From a virus, in the IMG/VR virus record IMGVR_UViG_3300034283_002790, positions 123,385 through 187,384 of that record: a stretch of DNA of 64,000 nt; one strand, written 5' to 3'. Below, one piece after another: positions 1 through 5,740 of this stretch; the first letter of the stretch is position 1, and each line of letters begins with the position of its first letter. The position numbers and the translations under genes were made by a program. The notes below the pieces were generated by a model. That model saw only the letters and a program-made list of their open reading frames with translations, searched no databases and had not been told where the DNA came from.

Positions 1-241
1 CTTGTTCTCCAAGTTGAAAAACAAAATCATACGTAGGATTCTCATCACAATAATACCCCCCTTTAATATAAAATACAAGATTACCATCAACGTTTTCCAT
101 TTTTAGAAATGCTCCAGTTGGATTGTCCGTATAAGCAATCTTATATGGATCATCAAATCCATCGGTAATAGTTTTATAAACCCACTGACCATGTAGGTTT
201 GAAATAAAGAATAAAGATAAAAGTAAAATAATTGTTTTCAT
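1..241 (-). CDS. Secreted protein of unknown function, cut by the left edge
   Basis: An ATG at 241 opens a frame that stays open to the window edge (80 residues visible). It begins with a Sec-type signal peptide (MKTIILLLSLFFISNLHGQ), then a soluble part rich in aromatic and acidic residues, with GAFLKMENVDG and GGYYCDENP around residues 47-70. The product is therefore probably exported by the infected cell. Family not identified; the C-terminus is outside the window. No TATTTAT or TTTG-type promoter is seen directly upstream. Confidence 0.75.
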   Translation of the reverse strand, partial: MKTIILLLSLFFISNLHGQWVYKTITDGFDDPYKIAYTDNPTGAFLKMENVDGNLVFYIKGGYYCDENPTYDFVFQLGEQ

Positions 242-293
242 ATGTTTTTAATATTTTTATTAAAATATAAAACTAAATAAATTAATTGTCAAA

Positions 294-322
294 TAAAAAA
301 CCCCACCTGTTGAAGATGGGGT
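294..322 (-). terminator. Rho-independent terminator after the 343-690 gene
   Basis: Read leftward, a 9-bp stem (ACCCCATCT / AGGTGGGGT, one T-G pair) with a 5-base loop is followed by six T residues. It lies 20 bases beyond the stop codon of the leftward gene, as expected for an intrinsic terminator. Confidence 0.8.
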
Positions 323-342
323 TATAATTAATATGAGTTTTA

Positions 343-690
343 TTAGAATAGTTTTTCTTTTGTTAAAAACCTACATTCAATTGTTCCATTATCCAAATTT
401 TTAAAAACCATTAACCCGTCCACATTTCTATCAAATCCTTTTTCATCTGCATTCAAATATATTGTTTGTCTTAAATGTTCTTGACCCGATTGTTTTATTC
501 TGGCCACGACACTTAATTGACCATAAAACATATCATTCTTATTTGGGGGTATTGTTCCAGGACTATATTCATATCCTTCTTTTTCCCACTGTTTCCACTT
601 TTTTGGAGTGTCGTCATCACCTTCAGTTAATAATGGTTTTACATTACCAAGAGTTGATTCTAATAATTGTTTAAATCTAAATTTATACAT
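343..690 (-). CDS. Conserved phage protein with KQLLEST-GNVKPL-type N-terminus
   Basis: 115 residues. The N-terminus (FKQLLESTLGNVKPLLTEGDDD) is an amphipathic helix followed by an acidic linker; in my recollection such starts recur among proteins of large marine phages. The rest is a small mixed alpha/beta domain of unknown function. It is monocistronic: a TATTTAT box lies 15 bases upstream of the ATG and a terminator directly follows. Possible virion protein by analogy; function unknown. Confidence 0.75.
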   Translation of the reverse strand: MYKFRFKQLLESTLGNVKPLLTEGDDDTPKKWKQWEKEGYEYSPGTIPPNKNDMFYGQLSVVARIKQSGQEHLRQTIYLNADEKGFDRNVDGLMVFKNLDNGTIECRFLTKEKLF

Positions 691-705
691 AATATATTTC
701 TTTAG

Positions 706-714
706 TTATAAATA
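706..714 (-). promoter_or_regulatory. TATTTAT box upstream of 343-690
   Basis: Sense sequence TATTTATAA, 15 bases before the ATG at 690. One of 21 such boxes found upstream of starts; candidate phage late promoter. Confidence 0.45.
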
Positions 715-802
715 CCTCCCATTTTCTAAAATTTTTCCCAAAATTTTTTTTTGAATATTGGGGTATATTAGAAATGGGGGGTCGTGTTTCCAGGGAAAAT
801 AA

Positions 803-834
803 ATTGATTTAATAATTTTTAATTTCTACATTTG
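803..834 (+). promoter_or_regulatory. Bacteroidota-type promoter for 847-1137
   Basis: ATTG (803-806, one mismatch to TTTG), a 20-base spacer and TACATTTG (827-834, fits TAnnTTTG). The start codon follows 12 bases later. Matches the -33/-7 consensus known for the Bacteroidota primary sigma factor. Confidence 0.55.
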
Positions 835-846
835 TCAATATATCTT

Positions 847-1137
847 ATGGGAAAAAAGAAAATAACAATTAAAGAAAAAAAGTGGATGGATAATACCCTT
901 GTTAAATTAAAAGACACAAAACACTTTAGGTTGAAAGACACGGTCGATCCAAACTCAAATTTTATAAATTTAAATGGGGGTTATTTTAATAAGGGGAAGT
1001 ACAAAGGAATTGAAGTTAATAGATCCCCAGTTGAATATTTAAATTGGTTATTAAATAAAAGTATGATTGTTCTCAATAGGGGTGAGATTAAATTAATTAA
1101 TAAATTAATCGAAAATAAAAAACCCCTATCTTATTAG
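847..1137 (+). CDS. Small protein resembling DUF3820-type proteins
   Basis: 96 residues from the ATG at 847; an in-frame TTG at 832 overlaps the promoter and is not used. Lys-rich N-terminus, then GKYKGIEVNRSPVEYLNWLL, which resembles the core of DUF3820-like small proteins (G-KYKG, P-EYL-W). That family is common in phages and plasmids; its role is unknown. It is one of few rightward genes here and has its own host-type promoter, which suggests early expression. The family assignment is by pattern only. Confidence 0.65.
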   Translation: MGKKKITIKEKKWMDNTLVKLKDTKHFRLKDTVDPNSNFINLNGGYFNKGKYKGIEVNRSPVEYLNWLLNKSMIVLNRGEIKLINKLIENKKPLSY

Positions 1138-1142
1138 AAATG

Positions 1143-1159
1143 TGGGGTCGACGACCCCA
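1143..1159. terminator. Palindromic hairpin between convergent genes
   Basis: TGGGGTCG-A-CGACCCCA, a perfect GC-rich inverted repeat 6 bases after the stop of the 847-1137 gene and 25 bases from the stop of the leftward HNH gene. A bidirectional terminator is likely, although the T tracts on both sides are weak. Confidence 0.45.
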
Positions 1160-1183
1160 TTTATGAGTTGGGGGTTGTTATAG

Positions 1184-1663
1184 TTAAAAGATACGGGTTT
1201 TATTTAATTCACCCCTACTTTTATTCTTATGATCTTCAATTAATAAAGGTTGGATATTTGTATAATGACATAATCTAATAAGGTCCTCAAAAGTTTGAAT
1301 ATTCTTCAGTGCAATTACGTGGTCAACCTCCCACTTTTTTTGTTTTTTACTATAGTTTTCCCAAGTAATTCCACCATAAAACTTACTTTCCATGTATATT
1401 CTGAATCCATCTCGATCAATTCCAAATATCTTGTCAAAGTTAATGGTTTTTTTTAATCCTTTTTTTTTACAGATCGAACGGATCCTTCTTTTTTGATATT
1501 CTATAATTCTTAGTACTGGATCACGCATTCTTTTTTCTTCCTTTTTTCTATTTAAGCATTTTTTACACTTACTACCAGTTTTTGTTTTTTCTTTATTATC
1601 GAAATAAAATTCAGTTCGACATTTTATCTCATTACATACATTACATCTTTTTGTGTCACACAT
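1184..1663 (-). CDS. HNH endonuclease with N-terminal zinc ribbon
   Basis: 159 residues from the ATG at 1663 (the longer frame to 1738 is AT-rich leader). Residues 5-11 hold CNVC and residues 33-36 CKKC, forming a zinc ribbon. The C-terminal part has EVDHVIAL and HYTNIQPL, then DHKNKS, the layout of phage HNH nucleases whose DH pair binds the metal. Probably a free-standing homing-type or nicking endonuclease; the target is unknown. It sits between a hairpin and the C/G-tract non-coding block. Confidence 0.8.
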   Translation of the reverse strand: MCDTKRCNVCNEIKCRTEFYFDNKEKTKTGSKCKKCLNRKKEEKRMRDPVLRIIEYQKRRIRSICKKKGLKKTINFDKIFGIDRDGFRIYMESKFYGGITWENYSKKQKKWEVDHVIALKNIQTFEDLIRLCHYTNIQPLLIEDHKNKSRGELNKTRIF

Positions 1664-1739
1664 GTTACTTAATATAATATTTAATATTTCGAATGTCAAT
1701 TTTTTCCCAAAAATTTTTCCAGAAATTTTTTTGACCATA

Positions 1740-1965
1740 TGTTACATTGGGGATTGAGGGGGGTTTTGACCCCCAATTTTGGTCTATATGGGGGGGATAC
1801 GGGAGGGGACTCCCCCCAGGTAGGTAGATATAGGGGGATCCCCCCGGGGTAAAAGGGGGGTATATAAGAAAAAAACTTATAGGGTCCCCCCCGGTCACTA
1901 TAAAACTTACTAACACCCCCCTGGTATAAATTGTTAATAACTTTATATTAAAAAGGGGGGGGAAA
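1740..1965. repeat. C/G-tract block without genes
   Basis: Non-coding stretch with repeated runs of 4-7 G or C, including seven G at 1790-1797, C6 at 1812-1817, G5/C6 at 1833-1845, G6 at 1855-1860, C7 at 1886-1892 and C6 at 1916-1921. Several runs are mutually complementary, so hairpins or G-quadruplexes could form. The base composition is strikingly unlike the rest of the window. An open frame crosses it on the minus strand but is low-complexity and not believed. Confidence 0.7.
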
Positions 1966-1968
1966 ATA

Positions 1969-2000
1969 TTTGTGGATGTCAAATATAGTTTGTACCTTTG
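1969..2000 (+). promoter_or_regulatory. Bacteroidota-type promoter before the structured RNA
   Basis: TTTG (1969-1972), exactly 20 bases, TACCTTTG (1993-2000). Perfect match to TTTG/TAnnTTTG. Expected transcription start about 2005-2008, just where the structured GC-rich segment begins. No open reading frame follows. Confidence 0.7.
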
Positions 2001-2004
2001 TATT

Positions 2005-2105
2005 GTCGGTGATTAGATTCGAGACGGGTTCGACCAACAGTGGGGGTCGCAGAGGGTAGACTCCCACGTGCGTGGTCGGGTGAGACCACTCCAACCTACT
2101 TTATA
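2005..2105 (+). ncRNA. Candidate structured non-coding RNA
   Basis: GC-rich segment of about 95 bases behind a host-type promoter. Visible stems: GGT/ACC around TCG (2027-2035); a 9-bp stem GTGGGGGTC/GACTCCCAC (2040-2048 with 2059-2067, one G-T pair) with a 10-base loop; and GTGGTC/GACCAC (2072-2077 with 2084-2089) with loop GGGTGA. It has no tRNA cloverleaf and no tag-peptide frame. The 3' end is unclear; the downstream ACTTTATAAAAAT is not a strong terminator. A new phage RNA or a leader are both possible. Confidence 0.5.
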
Positions 2106-2138
2106 AAAATATAAATCAATGTCCCCCCAGGTTTAAAG

Positions 2139-2624
2139 TTATATTTCTGTTACTTTAACAATATGGTAATCATTATACTCAGTTTCTAAAATGTTTTCAC
2201 GAAATAGATTAGAACTATCAAATAGATCTAGTTCACCATTAGAAATGTACTCATATACTGATTGTCTAAGAACACTCTCAGTTAAAAAAGATTCAACTTC
2301 AGTTCGATAAATAACTTCTTGATTAACAACTTGATCTTCACTCATGAAAACATAATATGATTTCTTTTCAGGAATAACAATTTCACCTGTGTTCATAAAT
2401 GACTGTAATAATTCAAATAAAAACTCTCTATCTTCTCTACTCATTTTTTGTCCGGTCATGGATTCAACCATAGAGGTTATTTGTTGATCCTTATCGGACC
2501 CATATAAAAAATAGTAATCGAAATTATCTTCTAAATCAGAAAACTCTATATTATTTACTAATTGATTTAAAATTACTTTTAAACCACTTTGTGACATATT
2601 TTGTAGATTTGTATCCCCCATCAT
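2139..2624 (-). CDS. Acidic protein of unknown function
   Basis: 161 residues, strongly acidic (many D/E), predicted mostly helical in the first 90 residues and beta-rich towards the C-terminus (SYYVFMSEDQ, DYHIVKVTEI). Two adjacent Met codons at the start (2624 and 2621). A TATTTAT box lies 11 bases upstream, placing it with the presumed late genes. No family recognised. Confidence 0.7.
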   Translation of the reverse strand: MMGDTNLQNMSQSGLKVILNQLVNNIEFSDLEDNFDYYFLYGSDKDQQITSMVESMTGQKMSREDREFLFELLQSFMNTGEIVIPEKKSYYVFMSEDQVVNQEVIYRTEVESFLTESVLRQSVYEYISNGELDLFDSSNLFRENILETEYNDYHIVKVTEI

Positions 2625-2635
2625 TAATTTTTAAT

Positions 2636-2644
2636 TTATAAATA
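2636..2644 (-). promoter_or_regulatory. TATTTAT box upstream of 2139-2624
   Basis: Sense TATTTATAA, 11 bases before the ATG at 2624. Member of the spacing class 11-15. Confidence 0.45.
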
Positions 2645-2695
2645 TTTGTTTATTATATTTAAATTTACTATTTTTAAAATTAAAGAAAAGTTGTT

Positions 2696-2857
2696 ATGTT
2701 AATATTTAAGTTGTTACTGATCTTTATGTTCATCTATTTTCTATATAACTCTTACACCAGAGATGGGGAGGTTGAATGTAGAGAGATTAATTTTGAAAAG
2801 GATTTATTATCCATTATTATAATGATCATATTGTTTTACCTCGCTGGATGTATTTAA
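2696..2857 (+). CDS. Small two-helix membrane protein
   Basis: 53 residues: MLIFKLLLIFMFIYFLYN is a first membrane helix, a charged middle (RDGEVECREINFEKD) follows, and residues 38-53 (LLSIIIMIILFYLAGCI) are a second helix. It is immediately followed, 3 bases on, by another membrane-protein gene, so the two form a pair. Candidates include holin-like or superinfection-exclusion proteins; nothing distinguishes them. Confidence 0.6.
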   Translation: MLIFKLLLIFMFIYFLYNSYTRDGEVECREINFEKDLLSIIIMIILFYLAGCI

Positions 2858-2860
2858 GTT

Positions 2861-3037
2861 ATGATTGAGAAACTATCTGATATATTTGAAATAATTGTTT
2901 TTTGTGTGATCTCTTTTACTCTATTTTTAATTGGGGCTATGATGTGGTGTGTGTCCTATATAAGAAAAGATCCTGAGTCTAGATTATCTAAGTTTATTAA
3001 AAAACACATTCTTACAGATCAAGATCTTGAGTTATAA
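2861..3037 (+). CDS. Small single-helix membrane protein
   Basis: 58 residues. Short acidic start, one membrane helix (IIVFCVISFTLFLIGAMMW, residues 11-29), then a basic tail (RKDPESRLSKFIKKH). The positive tail suggests an N-out/C-in topology. The start lies 3 bases after the preceding membrane gene. Its last 26 bases overlap the 3' end of the convergent gene 3012-3326. Function unknown. Confidence 0.6.
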   Translation: MIEKLSDIFEIIVFCVISFTLFLIGAMMWCVSYIRKDPESRLSKFIKKHILTDQDLEL

Positions 3038-3326
3038 CTTTTAAGTTATGATCTCGAAGTGTCATCTCCACTTTTGTCATATCATCTTTTGAGATCCCCC
3101 CATTTAAATTAAGGTATTCTATTATATCCCCCATCTCACTTTGGGTTAGAATTAAAACTTCTTGTCTTAACCGGTTAGAAACTCTTACCTGGTTGTACTC
3201 ACACCACCCACTTAATGGTCCGTTTGTATAAGTAAGTGTTATGGTACTCCCACTTTTTGTTACAGAAGTTGTGAATTTGTCTATTAAATCAATCATTTTT
3301 TTATTATAAAGATATGATTTTTTCAT
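3012..3326 (-). CDS. Small protein of unknown function
   Basis: 104 residues from the ATG at 3326; an upstream GTG at 3374 would include a GGGGGA/TCCCCC hairpin and is less likely. Beta-rich first half (STITLTYTNGPLSGWCEYN), helical second half (RLRQEVLILTQSEMGDIIEYL). No known domain. Convergent with the small membrane gene ending at 3037. Confidence 0.6.
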   Translation of the reverse strand: MKKSYLYNKKMIDLIDKFTTSVTKSGSTITLTYTNGPLSGWCEYNQVRVSNRLRQEVLILTQSEMGDIIEYLNLNGGISKDDMTKVEMTLRDHNLKVITQDLDL

Positions 3327-3340
3327 TTTTTCTGTAGAGT

Positions 3341-3373
3341 TGGGGGACACGTTAAACACGACACAATCCCCCA
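3341..3373 (-). repeat. TGGGGGA/TCCCCCA leader hairpin
   Basis: Inverted repeat 3341-3347 with 3367-3373, 14 bases upstream of the ATG at 3326. Similar GGGGGA/TCCCCC hairpins precede the starts at 49773 and 51432. Possible mRNA-stabilising or translation-control element. Confidence 0.4.
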
Positions 3374-3374
3374 C

Positions 3375-3951
3375 CTAAAATTAGATCCCACTTTAATGAT
3401 CCCACTTTTTACCACTTTTGACGTTTATAATAGTGTAAGAGTTAATTTTTCCCCCCTGGTGATAGTAATATGACCACTTTTTTACTACATACGTTTTCCA
3501 GCGAAAACTATACAGTTATGGTACAAACTCGGGGGACAGTCCTTTAGGACGTTAGAATCCCCATTTTAGATCCATTTAGTAGACAACTTAATGACTTACT
3601 TAGTAACTTCTTCAACTCATTTTTGACTAAAAAATGACATTTCATGAACACTTTTTTTAATGGTGGTAAAAAGTGGGGATTATGTTTTATATCATTCTAG
3701 TCAGGTTAAACCTGACAATACGGATATACTTTAATTCCCCCACCACTAACCACCCCAAAATATAATACCATATTGTTTATGGTTTACCAGTCTTTTGACT
3801 TTGTAATAAACCACTTTTACCATTATACCATAACTGTGTTCTTAATTTGTCATCTACTAACCGGGGGGAATTGTTTTTTAAAGGGGGGGATTACATTTCT
3901 TTAAAGTATATGTGGTAAATTGGGGGACATATTCTGAATAGATATGTAAAC
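3375..3951. other. Non-coding block with short repeats and hairpins
   Basis: No convincing gene. It contains six copies of CCACTTT(T) (3387, 3401, 3412, 3474 and 3811 on plus; 3668-3676 on minus), a perfect inverted repeat GTCAGGT-TAA-ACCTGAC (3700-3716), a nested hairpin GGGGGA...GTCCTTTAGGAC...TCCCC (3531-3562) and two C6/G6 motifs (3450, 3860). Could be a regulatory or replication region; no function can be assigned. Confidence 0.5.
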
Positions 3952-3976
3952 AAAAAAAGACCCCAGTGGAGTCTTT
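3952..3976 (-). terminator. Rho-independent terminator after the nitroreductase gene
   Basis: Leftward reading gives a 9-bp stem AAAGACTCC/GGGGTCTTT (one T-G pair), loop ACT, then four more T residues. It starts 22 bases past the stop at 3999. Confidence 0.8.
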
Positions 3977-3998
3977 CTATTTAGATAAATTACTTTAA

Positions 3999-4631
3999 TT
4001 ATTTTCTAATAAAAAAGAGTTCATCATCTCTTCTAACCTTCTTAAGATTTGTTAAATAATCATTTTCACTATCTCTGTAACCCAAAGGTAAAACAACCGC
4101 TGATCTTAAACCATTATCCTGTAAATTTAAAATTCTATCTACTTCACTGGAATTAAAACCTTCCATAGGTGTACAGTCAATTCCTTCATATGCTGCCATT
4201 GACAGAGCAAAACCTAAACCGATGTATGCTTGTTTTTGAGCCCAGGTAATCTTTTGTTCATTGTTCATAGAAGATATTGTACCTTTAATCATGTTTGAAA
4301 ACTCATTTAATGATTCTACCGGTATTTCTCTTTGACTTGCAACCTCATTCATGTAAGTATCCACAGAACTATCTGTAATGTCATCCCAGGTAGCAAATAC
4401 AAGAACACAAGAAGAATCTACCAACTGAGTTTGACCATAACATGCTCCTTGTAGTTGTTCTTTAAGTGATTGATCTTCGACAACAATAACATGGTAAGGT
4501 GTAAGTCCATAAGAACTTGGTGCCAGTTTGGTTGCTTTTAGAATTGTATCTAATTTATCCTGAGGGATTTTTTCCCCATTCATTTTCTTTGTGGCGTATC
4601 TCCACTCTAACGCATTTAATAAGTGATCCAT
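3999..4631 (-). CDS. Nitroreductase-family FMN oxidoreductase
   Basis: 210 residues from the ATG at 4631 (the TTG at 4658 gives an unneeded extension). The start DHLLNALEWRYATKKM and the segment LAPSSYGLTPYHVIVV are typical of NfsB-like nitroreductases; the R-(Y/F)-A-T-K pattern contacts FMN phosphate and PSSYGLQP lies near the flavin. The C-terminal VVLPLGYRD segment also fits. It would reduce nitro compounds or quinones with NAD(P)H. Uncommon in phages; the role here is unknown. Followed by a strong terminator. Confidence 0.85.
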   Translation of the reverse strand: MDHLLNALEWRYATKKMNGEKIPQDKLDTILKATKLAPSSYGLTPYHVIVVEDQSLKEQLQGACYGQTQLVDSSCVLVFATWDDITDSSVDTYMNEVASQREIPVESLNEFSNMIKGTISSMNNEQKITWAQKQAYIGLGFALSMAAYEGIDCTPMEGFNSSEVDRILNLQDNGLRSAVVLPLGYRDSENDYLTNLKKVRRDDELFFIRK

Positions 4632-4674
4632 ATATATATTTTTTAAAAGTATAAACAAAATTTAATTAATAGAC

Positions 4675-4764
4675 AAGAGTATAAGATTAAATTGTGAGGT
4701 GAATTCCTTAACGAAGTGAAACGAGTGAAGGACCATGAACCGAATGATTTGATCTTATACTCTT
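4675..4764. repeat. Long inverted repeat, 13-bp perfect arms
   Basis: AAGAGTATAAGAT (4675-4687) and its exact complement (4752-4764) enclose 64 bases that also contain CCTT...AAGG (4706-4731). The right arm overlaps the stop codon of the leftward gene 4763-5242, so it may end or protect that transcript; no long T tract follows. Confidence 0.55.
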
Positions 4765-5242
4765 AAAAAGTATTATATCTATTTTCTAAATCTATTTCTC
4801 TAACAAGAAGACCTGAGTTATCCTCAAACCATGTTTTAAATATTGGGATCCATTTATCACCAAATAATGTTGTCAGTTCATTTATAACCCCCCTACTTAT
4901 TGATAAGGTATGCAAATATTCATACCCATCCCATTCTCCAAGATATGAGTATGCTGGTGAATCATCAATTAGAAAATCATATATACCATATTGTTCTAAT
5001 TCTACTTTATAAAAATCGTAAATGTCGCTCCAACCATAATCCGGATAAAACTGTTCTGTAAGGTATTGATAAATAAAATAATTAATTTCTTCATCATTTA
5101 GATCTATTAAACTAATTAATCTACTGACCCCATTAACAGCAAGTGATGCTTTTTTAATACCTACAGTACCAATCAATTCCCTCAAATTATTCTTAAGTGA
5201 ATTTTCCCTTAATATTCTTTTGATGGATTCTTGTAGGTTCAT
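4763..5242 (-). CDS. Tagged protein with helical GG module
   Basis: 159 residues. Residues 1-14 are the shared peptide (MNLQESIKRILREN). Residues 19-46 contain a helical module (LRELIGTVGIKKASLAVNGV) shared with three other tagged proteins nearby. The rest is acidic and aromatic-rich, function unknown. ATG and the upstream gene's stop overlap (ATGA), so translation is coupled. Last gene of the array read from about 7.2 kb. Proposed packaged protein by analogy with T4 internal proteins. Confidence 0.75.
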   Translation of the reverse strand: MNLQESIKRILRENSLKNNLRELIGTVGIKKASLAVNGVSRLISLIDLNDEEINYFIYQYLTEQFYPDYGWSDIYDFYKVELEQYGIYDFLIDDSPAYSYLGEWDGYEYLHTLSISRGVINELTTLFGDKWIPIFKTWFEDNSGLLVREIDLENRYNTF

Positions 5243-5724
5243 ATAAGTTCAATGCGTTCTATCTTTTCTTTTATTGGTTTAAATAATAATAAGTTTCTTA
5301 CCCCACCTTCATATATCCAAACACCATCATAATTACCTTCTAACCATTCCATTACATCGTCATTCGCTTCAATTGCCGACCAACTATCAGAGTTGTAATA
5401 CAATTGTTCAGGTTCTGTTATATAATAATCATCTTCATCTTCATCGTAATATGGGTCAATCAAAGTTCCAAACTCGTCAATTATTAATTCACAATCTTTC
5501 AATAGATTGGTATCAATTAAGTTCAAATTTCTTCTTAAAAAAACTCTATAAATGTATTCCCCATATGATTTTGCTTCATTTTCACTAATTGAAAAAAATG
5601 TCCCATTAAACATTAAACCTTCTTTGTTAAATTCGTGTTTTTCTGATGTCCCGTGATAAACGATTAAATCATTTTCATTTAGTTCCTCCCTTAATATTCT
5701 TCTTATGGATTCTTGTAGGTTCAT
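5239..5724 (-). CDS. Tagged ADP-ribosyltransferase-like protein
   Basis: 161 residues: shared peptide (1-14), then an ART-like fold. Residues 22-27 (VYHGTS) match the first ART motif (H24), 41-47 (GTFFSIS) the second beta-strand motif, SYGEYIYRV the following strand, and 136-144 (WIYEGGVRN) the last motif with candidate catalytic E139. ARTs move ADP-ribose from NAD+ to a target. T4 Alt, also an ART, is packaged in the head and injected, so the combination with a capsid-targeting-like peptide is telling. Inferred, not proven; target unknown. Confidence 0.6.
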   Translation of the reverse strand: MNLQESIRRILREELNENDLIVYHGTSEKHEFNKEGLMFNGTFFSISENEAKSYGEYIYRVFLRRNLNLIDTNLLKDCELIIDEFGTLIDPYYDEDEDDYYITEPEQLYYNSDSWSAIEANDDVMEWLEGNYDGVWIYEGGVRNLLLFKPIKEKIERIELI

Positions 5725-5727
5725 TTC

Positions 5728-5736
5728 TTATAAATA
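5728..5736 (-). promoter_or_regulatory. TATTTAT box upstream of 5239-5724
   Basis: Sense TATTTATAA, only 3 bases before the ATG at 5724; a transcript from it would be leaderless or nearly so. Confidence 0.5.
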
Positions 5737-5740
5737 TCTA

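Larger units (their letters stand above)
1811..3869. repeat. Dispersed motif TCCCCCC-N-GGT, seven copies
   Basis: Copies at 1811-1821, 1839-1850, 1885-1895, 1915-1925, 2122-2132 and 3450-3460 on the plus strand and at 3860-3870 on the minus strand. The shared pattern is (T/A)C6-7, zero to two bases, GGT. All copies fall in non-coding DNA of the first 4 kb. Function unknown. Confidence 0.6.

Noticed and set aside
1665-1982. Open frame of 105 codons through the C/G-tract block
   Set aside because: Low-complexity Pro/Gly/Ser translation caused by C-runs, overlapping the HNH gene start; no conserved features.
2005-2105. tmRNA
   Set aside because: The start faintly resembles GATTCGA-GGG of tmRNA, but there is no tRNA-like 3' end, no tag reading frame and the length is too small.
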